This document shows, one piece after another, positions 47,746 to 57,769 of a stretch of DNA of 64,000 nt (its first letter is position 1; every line of letters begins with the position of its first letter). The DNA lies in the NCBI RefSeq assembly GCF_900103865.1, contig NZ_FNII01000009.1:62001-126000 (forward strand), given 5' to 3'. A program made the position numbers and the translations under genes. The notes below the pieces were generated by a model. It was not told the origin of the DNA and did no database searches. It saw only the letters and a list, made by a program, of their open reading frames with translations. This stretch comes from Vreelandella arcis (GTDB taxonomy: Bacteria > Pseudomonadota > Gammaproteobacteria > Pseudomonadales > Halomonadaceae).

Positions 47746-48999
47746 GTGACTGTCTCAGCAACTGGTGCTTCTGAAACCGTTTCTAAAACACGTTTCAGTG
47801 AACTGACCAAAATGCCGGACGCCCGTGGTCATTTTGGCCCCTATGGCGGCCGGTTCGTGTCAGAAACCTTGAGCTTTGCTCTGGAAGAGTTGGAGCAGAC
47901 TTATTTGAGTCTGCGCGACGACCCCGATTTTCAGGCTGAGTTTGATCGTGATCTCGCCCACTTCGTAGGGCGGCCATCGCCGCTTTATCACGCCCAGCGA
48001 TGGTCGCAAGCGCTTGGCGGGGCTCAAATCTGGCTGAAGCGCGAAGACCTGAACCACACCGGTGCCCACAAGGTTAATAACACTATTGGCCAGGCATTGC
48101 TGGCCAAAAAGACCGGCAAGCCGCGAGTTATCGCTGAAACCGGTGCCGGCCAGCACGGTGTGGCCACCGCCACCGTGGCGGCACGCTTGGGCCTTGAGTG
48201 CGATGTTTACATGGGCGCGGCGGACGTTGAGCGACAAAAGCTTAATGTGTATCGCATGCGCTTGTTGGGCGCGCGGGTGATTCCGGTTGAATCGGGTACG
48301 CGTACCCTGAAAGACGCGATGAACGAAGCACTGCGCGACTGGGTGACCAACGTCGATAACACCTTCTATATTATCGGCACCGTAGCGGGGCCGCATCCTT
48401 ACCCGCAACTGGTGCGTGATTTCAACGCCGTGGTGGGGCGTGAGGCGCGCCGTCAGTCGCTTGAGCAGATCGGTCGTCTGCCCGATGCACTAGTCGCTTG
48501 CGTGGGCGGTGGCTCGAACGCCATTGGTCTGTTCTATCCGTTTGTTGAAGATGATGATGTCGCTATGTACGGCGTCGAAGCCGGTGGCGATGGGATTGAA
48601 ACCGGCCGTCATGCGGCTCCGTTATCGTCCAACGCACCGCGTGGCGTGCTGCACGGTAACCGTACCTATTTAATGTCCGACGAAGCGGGTCAGGTCTCCG
48701 ATACCCACTCGATTTCAGCCGGACTGGATTATCCCGGTGTGGGGCCCGAGCACGCCTTATGGAAAGACGTTGGTCGAGTGAATTACGTAGCTGCTAATGA
48801 TCAGGATGTGCTGGTGGCTTTCCGCGAGCTAACGCACATGGAAGGCATTATGCCGGCCCTTGAAACAGCCCACGCGTTGGCTTATGCCAAAGTGCTGGCG
48901 CCCACTATGCGTGCTGATCAACACATCGTGATTAACTTATCGGGCCGCGGTGACAAAGATATTATGACGGTGGCCAAGATTGACGGCATCGAATTTTAA
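47746..48999 (+). CDS. trpB: tryptophan synthase beta chain
   Basis: 417 residues from GTG 47746. PLP-binding Lys109 is in [10 protein letters not shown]; the GGGSNAIG phosphate loop and the [10 protein letters not shown] motif are intact. The first 20 residues before [15 protein letters not shown] are longer than typical, so ATG 47812 is a possible alternative start, but GTGAGGT sits before the GTG. It joins indole and serine to form tryptophan; complex with TrpA encoded 26 bases downstream. Confidence 0.95.
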   Translation: MTVSATGASETVSKTRFSELTKMPDARGHFGPYGGRFVSETLSFALEELEQTYLSLRDDPDFQAEFDRDLAHFVGRPSPLYHAQRWSQALGGAQIWLKREDLNHTGAHKVNNTIGQALLAKKTGKPRVIAETGAGQHGVATATVAARLGLECDVYMGAADVERQKLNVYRMRLLGARVIPVESGTRTLKDAMNEALRDWVTNVDNTFYIIGTVAGPHPYPQLVRDFNAVVGREARRQSLEQIGRLPDALVACVGGGSNAIGLFYPFVEDDDVAMYGVEAGGDGIETGRHAAPLSSNAPRGVLHGNRTYLMSDEAGQVSDTHSISAGLDYPGVGPEHALWKDVGRVNYVAANDQDVLVAFRELTHMEGIMPALETAHALAYAKVLAPTMRADQHIVINLSGRGDKDIMTVAKIDGIEF

Positions 49000-49025
49000 G
49001 GGCCAGAGATTTTTTAAGGGCAAGC

Positions 49026-49829
49026 ATGAACCGTATTGATCAGCGTTTCAGTGAATTAAAGCAGCAGGGCCGCAAAGCCCTGATCCCTTACATCACCGCT
49101 GGGGATCCAGCGCCCCAGTACACCGTAGGCTTTATGCACGCCTTGGTGGAAGCTGGTGCGGATATTATTGAGCTGGGCGTACCGTTTTCCGATCCCATGG
49201 CGGATGGCCCCGTTATCCAAAAAGCCTGCGAACGTGCGCTTAAACAAGGCACCCGGTTAGTCGATTTGCTCGACATGGTGGCCGAGTTTCGTCAAACCGA
49301 TACCACCACGCCCGTGGTGCTCATGGGGTATCTCAACCCCATCGAGCGGATTGGCTACGAGACCTTTGCTGACAAAGCAGCAAGCGTGGGCGTTGATGGT
49401 GTTTTGACCGTGGACATGCCACCGGAAGAAGCGGACGTCTTTGGCCCGCTTTTGAAGGCGCGTGATCTGGCGGCCATTTTTCTGGTTGCGCCTACCACTT
49501 CCCATGCCCGGGCCGCTACAATATGCGCCCACGGTGAAGGGTACCTGTATTATGTATCGCTCAAAGGCGTGACCGGCGCGGCAACACTCAACGCTGATGA
49601 TGTGGCAGAGCACTTGGCACCGCTACGCGGTATGACCGACTTACCGCTATGTGTGGGCTTCGGTATCCGCGACGGGGCGACAGCCGCAGAGGTCGCTAAG
49701 GTAGCCGATGGGGTTATCGTTGGCAGTGCCTTGGTCAACCGGATTGCTGAGAGCGCCGATGCGCCGGATACCATCGCCGACCAGTTAAAGCATGTGCTTG
49801 GCGACATGCGCAAGGCCATGGATGCTTAA
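49026..49829 (+). CDS. trpA: tryptophan synthase alpha chain
   Basis: 267 residues, TIM barrel. [31 protein letters not shown] (catalytic Glu/Asp) and [11 protein letters not shown] are typical; GFGIRDG closes the phosphate site. Cleaves indole-3-glycerol phosphate to indole. Just downstream of trpB; accD follows after about 100 bases. Confidence 0.97.
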   Translation: MNRIDQRFSELKQQGRKALIPYITAGDPAPQYTVGFMHALVEAGADIIELGVPFSDPMADGPVIQKACERALKQGTRLVDLLDMVAEFRQTDTTTPVVLMGYLNPIERIGYETFADKAASVGVDGVLTVDMPPEEADVFGPLLKARDLAAIFLVAPTTSHARAATICAHGEGYLYYVSLKGVTGAATLNADDVAEHLAPLRGMTDLPLCVGFGIRDGATAAEVAKVADGVIVGSALVNRIAESADAPDTIADQLKHVLGDMRKAMDA

Positions 49830-49927
49830 TGCGTCCTTTCATCGTCTACACTAAATGACATTAGTTTGACCCCATTCATCAAGCTTGGCACTGCCAAGCG
49901 TTGACGTACAACGGAAGTCTTTTTGAT

Positions 49928-50950
49928 ATGAGCTGGTTAGACAAGATCGTACCCTCCATGGGGCGTATCCAGCGTAAGGATCGTCGCGCTAGCGTTCCCG
50001 ATGGTCTTTGGCGTAAATGCCCTAAGTGTGAAGCCGTCCTCTATCTTCCTGAGTTAGAGAAACTGCAAAGTGTGTGCCCTAAGTGCGATCACCACTTGCG
50101 CTTAACCGCCCGCAAACGCTTGGATTGGTTTTTGGACAAAACGGGACGCGAAGAGATTGCGGCTGAGATTGAGCCGGTCGATCGTCTCAAATTCCGTGAC
50201 TCCAAAAAATACAAAGACCGTTTGGTCGCTGCACAAAAAGCCACGGGCGAGAAAGACGCGCTGGTGGCTATGCACGGCGAATTGAATGGTTTGCCAGTGG
50301 TAGCCGTAGCGTTTGAGTTTACCTACATGGGCGGCTCGATGGGCGCAGTGGTCGGCGAGAAATTTGTTCGTGCCGCTACCTTAGCGCTTGAGTCTCGCGT
50401 GCCGTTGATTTGCTTTGCTGCATCCGGTGGTGCTCGTATGCAGGAAGCGCTGTTCTCGCTGATGCAGATGGCCAAGACGTCGGCGGCCCTCGAAAAGCTC
50501 AAGCAAGAGGGCGTGCCCTACATATCGGTGCTAACCGATCCGGTGTTTGGGGGCGTTTCTGCCTCGCTGGCCATGCTGGGCGATCTGAATATTGCCGAGC
50601 CCAACGCGCTGATCGGCTTTGCCGGCCCCCGGGTTATTGAGCAGACCGTGCGCGAAACCTTGCCCGAAGGGTTTCAGCGCAGCGAGTTTTTGCTTGAGCA
50701 CGGCACGGTGGACATGATTGTCCATCGCCACGATATGCGCGAGCGCGTGGGCGGTGTGCTACGTAAGCTATCCCACCAACCGGTGGCTGGTAGCGAGCCT
50801 GCTCCAGAGGAAGAGGCCGTTATTTTCGAACCGGTGGTCGATGAACCCCAGGTGGCCGAGCACGCTGAAGATCCCGAGTGGATCGAGGCGATCAACGGCA
50901 CGAGCGAGGCAAATAAGCCCCAGCGTGACGACACCTCTCGCAATGCCTAA
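49928..50950 (+). CDS. accD: acetyl-CoA carboxylase carboxyltransferase subunit beta
   Basis: 340 residues from ATG 49928 ([18 protein letters not shown]), the conserved start; 49901 is a longer in-frame TTG. N-terminal zinc ribbon CPKC ... CPKC (about 30-55), then the carboxyltransferase domain with [13 protein letters not shown] and [19 protein letters not shown] long acidic C-terminal extension (about 285-340, rich in Glu) is beyond the E. coli length. Commits acetyl-CoA to fatty acid synthesis. Confidence 0.95.
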   Translation: MSWLDKIVPSMGRIQRKDRRASVPDGLWRKCPKCEAVLYLPELEKLQSVCPKCDHHLRLTARKRLDWFLDKTGREEIAAEIEPVDRLKFRDSKKYKDRLVAAQKATGEKDALVAMHGELNGLPVVAVAFEFTYMGGSMGAVVGEKFVRAATLALESRVPLICFAASGGARMQEALFSLMQMAKTSAALEKLKQEGVPYISVLTDPVFGGVSASLAMLGDLNIAEPNALIGFAGPRVIEQTVRETLPEGFQRSEFLLEHGTVDMIVHRHDMRERVGGVLRKLSHQPVAGSEPAPEEEAVIFEPVVDEPQVAEHAEDPEWIEAINGTSEANKPQRDDTSRNA

Positions 50951-52214
50951 AACGCTGGCGCAGTGGCTGGAACATCTGGAAACGCTCCACCCGGTGGGGA
51001 TCGAAATGGGGCTTGACCGGGTAAGTCAGGTGGCCAAGCGAATGGGGCTGGCGCAACGCCCCATTGCCAAACGGGTGATTAGCGTTGCTGGCACCAACGG
51101 CAAGGGCTCTACCCTGGCGATGATTGATGGTGTTGCTCGTGCCCACGGTCAGCGAGTGGGGACTTATACGTCCCCACACCTGCTGGATTATAACGAGCGT
51201 GTTCACCTAAACGGCGAGATGGCGAGTGATGACCAGTTGGTGGCCGGCTTCGAAGCCGTGGAGCACGCCAGGCTTGAGTCACCGACGATTAGCCTGACCT
51301 ATTTTGAAGCGGGTACGCTGTGCGCACTGTGGTGTTTGGCTCAAAAACCGCTTGATTTGGCCGTGCTTGAAGTAGGGCTGGGTGGCCGCTTGGACGCGGT
51401 GAATATTGTCGATGCGGATGTGGCTATTGTCACCACGATTGCCCAAGACCATGCAGGCTTTTTAGGCACGGATATCGCCCAGATCGGGCGTGAAAAAGCC
51501 GGTATTTTTCGCCCAGGGCGACCTGCGGTATTAGGTAGTCTGGATCTGCCTGACAGCGTTTCAGCCGCCGCTGAGGCACTGTCATCACCGGTATATCAAT
51601 TGGGTCATCACTTCCGTCATACGGCTAATCCATCTACTTATTGGCGATGGCAGGGCTATACACAAGACGGCGATGCGCTGTCACTTGACGACTTACCCGA
51701 TTCAGGCTTGCCTATCGATAATGCGGCGACAGCGCTGCAGGCGTTGGCGCTTTCAGGCCTTGTGCTAGCCGCCGAGCCCACGCGGGATGCCTTGGCCAAC
51801 GTGGTAGTGCCGGGGCGTATGCAGTGGCTCGGGCAATGGTGTCTCGATGTGGGGCATAATCCCCATGCCGCTGACTACGTCGCGCGGCATCTGCCTGAGG
51901 TTAGCCCTGGCGCTATTCAGTGGGGGCTGATTGGTATGCTGAATGACAAAGATGCCGATGGCGTGATCGCCGCGCTATCATCGCGGATAAGTCACTGGGT
52001 GTGCGTGAGCCTGGGTGGTGAGCGAGGTCGTGCTGCCGACGAACTGGCCCAACGCATTGCAGCTCACGGCGGACGCGTGCATCATTGCGCGGCAACGCCC
52101 AGCGCAGGGGCGGACTGGTTGGCTTCCCGCCTCGGTCCAGATGATCGTGTACTGGCAACAGGCTCTTTTTTTACGGTGGCGGCGTTGTTGGCGCAGCCGC
52201 TTCCACAGGCGTAG
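50943..52214 (+). CDS. folC: folylpolyglutamate/dihydrofolate synthase
   Basis: 423 residues from ATG 50943, which overlaps accD by eight bases; longer frames reach into accD. P-loop GTNGKGST near residue 54, [11 protein letters not shown], and [13 protein letters not shown] are the family motifs. It adds glutamate to dihydropteroate and folates. Same accD-folC-SPOR-cvpA-purF order as in E. coli and Pseudomonas. Confidence 0.95.
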   Translation: MPKTLAQWLEHLETLHPVGIEMGLDRVSQVAKRMGLAQRPIAKRVISVAGTNGKGSTLAMIDGVARAHGQRVGTYTSPHLLDYNERVHLNGEMASDDQLVAGFEAVEHARLESPTISLTYFEAGTLCALWCLAQKPLDLAVLEVGLGGRLDAVNIVDADVAIVTTIAQDHAGFLGTDIAQIGREKAGIFRPGRPAVLGSLDLPDSVSAAAEALSSPVYQLGHHFRHTANPSTYWRWQGYTQDGDALSLDDLPDSGLPIDNAATALQALALSGLVLAAEPTRDALANVVVPGRMQWLGQWCLDVGHNPHAADYVARHLPEVSPGAIQWGLIGMLNDKDADGVIAALSSRISHWVCVSLGGERGRAADELAQRIAAHGGRVHHCAATPSAGADWLASRLGPDDRVLATGSFFTVAALLAQPLPQA

Positions 52215-52235
52215 CCTCGCTTGATGGAGAGGGAT

Positions 52236-52931
52236 ATGAAATACGGTAAAACGGAACGCATCAGCGGTATCGTCATTTTGCTCGCGCTGCTCGCCATCAT
52301 CGTGCCGTGGTTAATGAGTGACCCAGCGCCGCGTGAAGAACGCCCGCAACCGAATTTTGTGATTGAGCAACCGGTCGAAGTCGAACGTCGCGAGGTAGAG
52401 GCGCCACAGCGCCCTGAGTCGATTGGCGATCCTTCCGAGCAGATAGATCCCAGTATCGCCTCCCAAGCAATTGATGAGCCGCTTGAGGTGGAGCCGTCAA
52501 GCCCCGATACCGATCAGTTGGCGGCTAATGACGACCGCGGTGACACTCAGGCTGCGTCTAACGACGCGGCTTCTGAAACAGCCGAAAGCGAGCAGAGCGA
52601 CCCGATCGCGGAACTGATCGCCTCCAGCCAGTCAGCGGACAGTGCACCGGAGGAACAACGTAGTGCCCAGCCTACATCGTCTGGCCCTCAAGCCGATCCC
52701 GCCGGTGAGTGGGCGGTACAGGTAGGCAGCTTTGGCAACCCTGATAATGCTCGTCGATTGAGTGAACAGTTAACCAACCAAGGATTTAGCGTTTATCAGC
52801 GCGAACGCGATAATCAAATGACGACCGTTTATGTGGGGCCTTTCGCGAGCTCGGAAGAGGGCGAAACGGCAATGAGTGACGTTAAGCAGCAGGCCAATGT
52901 GCAAGGCCTATTAGTGCGAGTACGTAACTAA
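52236..52931 (+). CDS. SPOR domain protein, DedD-like
   Basis: 231 residues from ATG 52236, with GGAGAGGG just upstream. One membrane helix (about 10-28), a very acidic, Ser/Asp/Glu-rich linker (about 30-150), and a C-terminal SPOR domain (WAVQVGSFGNPDNARRLSEQL ... TTVYVGPFAS) that binds denuded septal peptidoglycan. Location between folC and cvpA is that of dedD, a non-essential cell-division protein. Confidence 0.88.
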   Translation: MKYGKTERISGIVILLALLAIIVPWLMSDPAPREERPQPNFVIEQPVEVERREVEAPQRPESIGDPSEQIDPSIASQAIDEPLEVEPSSPDTDQLAANDDRGDTQAASNDAASETAESEQSDPIAELIASSQSADSAPEEQRSAQPTSSGPQADPAGEWAVQVGSFGNPDNARRLSEQLTNQGFSVYQRERDNQMTTVYVGPFASSEEGETAMSDVKQQANVQGLLVRVRN

Positions 52932-52933
52932 CG

Positions 52934-53482
52934 ATGGCATTGACCTGGATAGACGCCGCCTTTTTAGCCGTATTGGCCTTGTCGATGTTGGCGGGGTTTG
53001 TACGCGGCTTTGTGCGTGAAGCGCTGGGGCTGGCGGCCTGGGTGGTGGCGTTGATGGTGGCCAGGGTATTGGCCGAGCCGGTTGCTGAGCTGATGAGCGG
53101 TTTCATTGAGAGCTTTGACGCGCGGCTGGTGTTGGCTTTTGTGCTCGTCATTTTTGCGGTGATTTTGCTTTGCGGCATTGTTATTCGTCTGGTTCATGCG
53201 GCGGTAGAATGGGTGGGCATGGGCTTGCTCAACCGGATGGCGGGGGCTGCCTTTGGCATAGCGCGTGGGGCGGTGATTTTGCTGGTTGTCACGGTATTGA
53301 TTACGCTGACGCCGCTTGCTGATCTCCAGGCATGGCAGCAATCTACGCTGCGCCCCACCTTTATTGAGCTGCGCAACTACGCTATTAACCAGTTAGACCA
53401 GTGGGGCGGCGAACTGCCCGAGGCGCCGTCTTCGCTAAATGACATCACGCTGCCGGATTTACGTCAGGGGCGTGATATCTAA
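52934..53482 (+). CDS. cvpA: CvpA family membrane protein
   Basis: 182 residues, four hydrophobic helices with the start TWIDAAFLAVLALSMLAGFVRGFVREA typical of CvpA. It is required for colicin V production in E. coli and contributes to envelope function. Two bases after the SPOR gene, and 75 bases before purF, as in E. coli. Confidence 0.9.
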   Translation: MALTWIDAAFLAVLALSMLAGFVRGFVREALGLAAWVVALMVARVLAEPVAELMSGFIESFDARLVLAFVLVIFAVILLCGIVIRLVHAAVEWVGMGLLNRMAGAAFGIARGAVILLVVTVLITLTPLADLQAWQQSTLRPTFIELRNYAINQLDQWGGELPEAPSSLNDITLPDLRQGRDI

Positions 53483-53557
53483 TACTTATCGAGAATTTTT
53501 TTAGTCATGTAACGGCTTATTGATCTTCGTAAGCCAGTACTTAGCGAGGTAACGGGA

Positions 53558-55078
53558 ATGTGCGGTATCGTGGGCCTTCTGGCCAAGCAAGCGGTAAATC
53601 AGGGCATTTACGATGCTCTGACCGTTCTTCAGCATCGCGGCCAGGACGCTGCTGGGATGATGACTTGGAGCGAAGGACGCTTTTTACTGCGCAAGAGTAA
53701 CGGCTTGGTGCGCGATGTTTTTCATACGCGGCACATGGCGCGTCTCAAAGGTAACTTGGGCATTGGCCATGTTCGTTACCCTACCGCTGGTTCCTCCAGC
53801 GAAGCTGAGTCGCAACCTTTTTATGTCAACTCTCCCTACGGCATCGCGCTGGCACATAATGGCAACCTGACCAATTCAGAACAGCTCAAGCAGGAGCTGT
53901 TTTCGACGGATTTACGCCATATCAACACCAGCTCGGATTCTGAAGTGCTGCTCAATGTATTTGCCCACGAATTGGGCAAGCAGGGCCTGCACCTGGAATC
54001 CGAAGACATTTTTGACGCCGTGCGTAGAGTTCACCGGCGCTGTAAGGGCGGCTATGCCGCCGTGGCCATCATCAATGGCTTCGGCATGGTGGCATTCCGT
54101 GATCCCCATGGGATTCGCCCGGTGGTGTTTGGCACGCGCGAAGAAGACAGCGGCCAGTCGGTCATGATCGCGTCTGAGTCGGTCGCCTTGGATGTGGGTG
54201 GCTTTGAGCTGGCGCGGGATTTGTCCCCCGGTGAAGCCATCTTTGTCGACATGCAAGGTAACATTCATACTCAGGTCTGCGCGGATCGTCCCGAGTTGCA
54301 TTCGTGCATTTTCGAGCATGTTTACCTGGCGCGACCGGACTCGATTCTTGACGGCGCTTACGTTTACGGTACGCGTATGCAAATGGGGCGCAAGCTTGGC
54401 GATCGCGTCTTGAACGAATGGCCTGACCACGACATCGACGTGGTTATTCCAATCCCCGATACGTCACGCACCTCGGCGTTGGAAATGGCACAGCATTTGG
54501 GCGTTACCTATCGTGAAGGTTTTATGAAGAACCGCTATATCGGGCGTACCTTCATTATGCCGGGGCAGACGCAGCGCAAAAAATCGGTTCGCCAAAAGCT
54601 CAACGCCATCGATATTGAGTTTAAAGATAAAAACGTACTGCTGGTGGACGACTCGATTGTGCGCGGCACGACCTGCAAGCAGATCATTCAGATGGCCCGT
54701 GATGCTGGGGCTCGCAATGTCTACTTTGCTTCCGCGGCACCGCCGGTGCGCTATCCCAACGTGTACGGTATTGATATGCCGGCGGCGTCGGAACTCATCG
54801 CACATGGGCGCAGCGAAGAAGAAGTGGGTCATTTGATTGGCGCTGACCGGATTTTCTACCAGGATCTAGAAGACCTTAAAAATGCCTGTCGCGAAGTAAA
54901 TCCTGAGATGGAAAACTTTGACTGTTCGGTGTTTGACGGTAATTACATCACCGGTGACATTGACGACGCCTACTTGGCGGTACTGGAAGCGAGCCGTAAC
55001 GACTTGGCTAAAGACCAGAGCGCGGGCGACCATGCGTTAGTTGACATGCATAATCAGGATGATGACCTGGATGATTAG
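53558..55078 (+). CDS. purF: amidophosphoribosyltransferase
   Basis: 506 residues. Mature nucleophile Cys2 in MCGIVGLL, glutamine site and [11 protein letters not shown], and the PRPP-binding [13 protein letters not shown] (about 366-378). It makes 5-phosphoribosylamine, the first step of purine synthesis. GAGGTAACGGG precedes the ATG. No purine riboswitch is visible upstream. Followed after 12 bases by the metZ gene. Confidence 0.97.
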   Translation: MCGIVGLLAKQAVNQGIYDALTVLQHRGQDAAGMMTWSEGRFLLRKSNGLVRDVFHTRHMARLKGNLGIGHVRYPTAGSSSEAESQPFYVNSPYGIALAHNGNLTNSEQLKQELFSTDLRHINTSSDSEVLLNVFAHELGKQGLHLESEDIFDAVRRVHRRCKGGYAAVAIINGFGMVAFRDPHGIRPVVFGTREEDSGQSVMIASESVALDVGGFELARDLSPGEAIFVDMQGNIHTQVCADRPELHSCIFEHVYLARPDSILDGAYVYGTRMQMGRKLGDRVLNEWPDHDIDVVIPIPDTSRTSALEMAQHLGVTYREGFMKNRYIGRTFIMPGQTQRKKSVRQKLNAIDIEFKDKNVLLVDDSIVRGTTCKQIIQMARDAGARNVYFASAAPPVRYPNVYGIDMPAASELIAHGRSEEEVGHLIGADRIFYQDLEDLKNACREVNPEMENFDCSVFDGNYITGDIDDAYLAVLEASRNDLAKDQSAGDHALVDMHNQDDDLDD

Positions 55079-55090
55079 AGGAGAAGTCTT

Positions 55091-56290
55091 ATGCATGATG
55101 ACAATTATTCGGATGAGTGGTCATTAGAGACACTGGCGATCCGCGCGGGCCACGAGCGTACCTTTGAGCAGGAACATTCGGAACCTATTTTTCCTACGTC
55201 CAGCTTTGTGTATGGCAGTGCTGCCGAGGCGGCACGTAAGTTTGGTGGGAAAGAGTCTGGCAACGTTTATTCCCGCTTTACCAACCCGACCGTGCATACC
55301 TTTGAACGCCGTTTAGCCGCGTTGGAAGGTGGTGAACGCTGTGTGGCGACCAGTTCGGGGATGTCGGCTATTTTGGCGACGGTGCTGGCACTGTTGTCGG
55401 CGGGGGATGAGATTGTTGCCTCGCGGTCACTGTTTGGTTCGACGGTGAGCCTGTTTGATAAATACTTTGGCAAGTTCGGTATTACTACGCGCTATGTAGA
55501 GCTTTCTGATTTAGACGCCTGGGAAGCGGCGATTACCCCGAAAACGCGCTTGTTGTTCGCTGAAACGCCGTCTAACCCGCTATCCGAAGTAGCCGATATC
55601 AAAGCGCTGTCGGCGCTAGCCAAACGCAATGACGCGTGGCTGGCGATTGATAACTGTTTTTTAACGCCTGCGCTCCAACAGCCTATCGCGTTAGGCGCCG
55701 ACTTGGTTATCCATTCCGCGACCAAGTACTTAGACGGTCAGGGGCGTGCCGTGGGCGGTGCGGTGGTCGGTAAACATGATGTGTTGGAAGAGGTGTTTGG
55801 CGTCGTGCGCACTTGTGGGCCCTGTATGAGCCCATTCAACGCGTGGATTTTTACGAAAGGACTCGAAACCCTTTCGCTTCGCATGAAAGCCCACTGCGAG
55901 CAAGCGCTCACGCTTGCTCAATGGCTTGATGCTCACCCTGCGGTCAGCAAAGTGTATTACAGCGGTTTGGTCGATCACCCGCAGCACGGCCTTGCCAAGC
56001 AGCAACAAGACGGCTTTGGCGCGGTGCTAGGGTTCGAGGTCATCTTCGGCCAAGAGGGTGCTTGGCAAGTAATTGACGCCACCCGTATGTTATCGATTAC
56101 CGGTAATCTTGGCGATGTCAAAACGACGATTACCCATCCGGCGACCACCACCCATGGCCGTTTGAGCGACGCGCAAAGAGCGGCTGCTGGTATTACGCCT
56201 GGACTTGTTCGCGTTGCGGTAGGGCTAGAAAGCCAGCGGGATATTCAAACCGATCTTGCCCGAGGATTAGACGCCTTGCTAAAGGGTTAG
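55091..56290 (+). CDS. metZ: O-succinylhomoserine sulfhydrylase
   Basis: 399 residues, Cys/Met metabolism PLP family. PLP lysine in SATKYLDGQGRAVGG (about 213) and conserved SGMSAILATVLALLSAGDE. The position after purF is that of metZ in Pseudomonas, where it makes homocysteine directly from sulfide. GAGGAGAAG precedes the ATG. Other members of this family (cystathionine gamma-synthase, MetY) are hard to exclude by eye; context decides. Confidence 0.9.
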   Translation: MHDDNYSDEWSLETLAIRAGHERTFEQEHSEPIFPTSSFVYGSAAEAARKFGGKESGNVYSRFTNPTVHTFERRLAALEGGERCVATSSGMSAILATVLALLSAGDEIVASRSLFGSTVSLFDKYFGKFGITTRYVELSDLDAWEAAITPKTRLLFAETPSNPLSEVADIKALSALAKRNDAWLAIDNCFLTPALQQPIALGADLVIHSATKYLDGQGRAVGGAVVGKHDVLEEVFGVVRTCGPCMSPFNAWIFTKGLETLSLRMKAHCEQALTLAQWLDAHPAVSKVYYSGLVDHPQHGLAKQQQDGFGAVLGFEVIFGQEGAWQVIDATRMLSITGNLGDVKTTITHPATTTHGRLSDAQRAAAGITPGLVRVAVGLESQRDIQTDLARGLDALLKG

Positions 56291-56309
56291 AAGCGGATAT
56301 CGTCTTATC

Positions 56310-56337
56310 AAAACCGGTCTAATAGGCCGGTTTTTTT
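56310..56337 (+). terminator. terminator after metZ
   Basis: AAAACCGG ... CCGGTTTT stem with a short loop and TTTTTTT. Confidence 0.82.
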
Positions 56338-56480
56338 ATACGGTTGTGCCGCTTCCAGGCATTGTCCAACGTTTTTTACGAATGATGTGTTCTGCTTTTT
56401 TCAGCGGTTTACCAGTGATTTTGACGCTATCATCCTTCTGTTAACACGCCCAAAGAGGGCGTCTCATTAAGGAAAGCACT

Positions 56481-57026
56481 ATGTGGCGTAACACGCGAGT
56501 GGGCTGGGGCGTTATCAGTATTGCCCTTCATTGGCTTAGCGCGATCACAATTATTGGATTATTCGCCCTGGGCTGGTGGATGACCGGGCTGGGCTATTAT
56601 GATCCTTGGTACAATCTGGGGCCCTGGGTGCACCGCTCGATTGGCATTTTGTTGCTATTGGCAACGCTTGCCAGAATTATGTGGCGTTTGGTTCAACCGA
56701 CGCCTTACGCTCAAGGCAGCCGCTTTGAAATTTTACTAGCCCATTTAGGTCATATCACGCTGTATCTTTTGTTATTAACGGTGTTGTGTACCGGCTATCT
56801 GATTTCGACGGCAGACGGCAGCGGCATCAGCGTTTTTGACTGGTTTGTCGTGCCGGCGTTAGTTCATGATTTGCCTCAGCAGGAACTGATTGCCGGCGAT
56901 TTGCACTGGTACAGCGCATGGGGATTGATTCTGCTAGCGCTCGGCCATGCATTGGCGGCTTTCAAGCACCACTTTCGTGACGGGCATGACACCTTGGTGC
57001 GCATGCTGAAAACCGCATCGCGTTAA
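56481..57026 (+). CDS. cytochrome b561-family protein
   Basis: 181 residues with four membrane helices. Candidate heme-ligand histidines: LHWLSA (His17), WVHRSIG, GDLHWYSAW and LGHALAAFKHH. The pattern is that of diheme CybB-type cytochromes b561, which move electrons between the quinone pool and the periplasm. GGAAAG lies before the ATG. It precedes a YceI gene by 84 bases, a pairing known in other bacteria. Confidence 0.88.
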   Translation: MWRNTRVGWGVISIALHWLSAITIIGLFALGWWMTGLGYYDPWYNLGPWVHRSIGILLLLATLARIMWRLVQPTPYAQGSRFEILLAHLGHITLYLLLLTVLCTGYLISTADGSGISVFDWFVVPALVHDLPQQELIAGDLHWYSAWGLILLALGHALAAFKHHFRDGHDTLVRMLKTASR

Positions 57027-57110
57027 TGTAAGACGGTCTTCCCACAAGGGATGGCTTTTAAAGGGCACCCCTCAAGACGGTGCGTATCGATCGAGAAAGG
57101 AGTTGCACTT

Positions 57111-57695
57111 ATGTTGAAGAAAACCGTACTGACAACCGCCATCGCAGCGTCTGCATTGGTCGCTGTGGGTCAAGCCCAAGCGGCTGACTACACCATCGAT
57201 ACCGAAGGGCAGCACGCCTTCGTGCAGTTCAAAATTAGCCATTTGGGCTACTCATACATTCTGGGCAGTTTTGAAGAGTTTTCAGGCGATTTCAGCTACG
57301 ACCCTGACGATCTAGCGGCATCATCGGTGGAAATGGAAGTGCAGGTGGATAGCTTGAACACCAATCATGCCGAGCGTGATCGCCACTTCTTAAGCAGTGA
57401 TTTCCTCAATGCGGATGAATACCCCACCGCGACATTTACCTCGACAGGCTTCGAATCCACCGGCGATAATGAAGGCGTGGTGACCGGGGATCTTACCCTA
57501 CACGGCCAAACCCAGGAAATTGACATGCCCGTGACACTGATGGGCGAAGGGGATGACCCTTGGGGCGGATACCGTGCTGGTTTTGAGGGCAGCACCATGA
57601 TTACGCTGAGCGATTTTGATATCGATATGAGCGATTTCCCCGAAGCAATGCACGAGCTAGAGCTTTATGTAACCTTCGAAGGCATTCGCCAGTAA
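57111..57695 (+). CDS. YceI family periplasmic protein
   Basis: 194 residues from ATG 57111, with AAAGGAG ten bases upstream; a longer frame exists but lacks one. Signal peptide MLKKTVLTTAIAASALVAVG to AQAADY, then the lipocalin-like fold: TEGQHAFVQFKISHLGYSYILG, VQVDSLNTNHAERDRHFLSSDFL, VTGDLTLHGQTQEI. YceI proteins bind isoprenoid quinone-like molecules. Adjacent to cytochrome b561, so possibly quinone-related. Confidence 0.92.
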   Translation: MLKKTVLTTAIAASALVAVGQAQAADYTIDTEGQHAFVQFKISHLGYSYILGSFEEFSGDFSYDPDDLAASSVEMEVQVDSLNTNHAERDRHFLSSDFLNADEYPTATFTSTGFESTGDNEGVVTGDLTLHGQTQEIDMPVTLMGEGDDPWGGYRAGFEGSTMITLSDFDIDMSDFPEAMHELELYVTFEGIRQ

Positions 57696-57710
57696 GACAG
57701 CGCTGAAAAG

Positions 57711-57745
57711 CGCCACCATTCCATTCGGGGTGGTGGCGTTTTTTG
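57711..57745 (+). terminator. terminator after yceI-like gene
   Basis: CGCCACCATTCC / GGGGTGGTGGCG stem with a short ATTC loop and TTTTTT. Confidence 0.88.
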
Positions 57746-57769
57746 CGTTTATTCAATAGGAGACAGGCG

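Noticed and set aside
53483-53557. Purine riboswitch upstream of purF
   Set aside because: Only 75 bases, with no three-way junction pattern visible.
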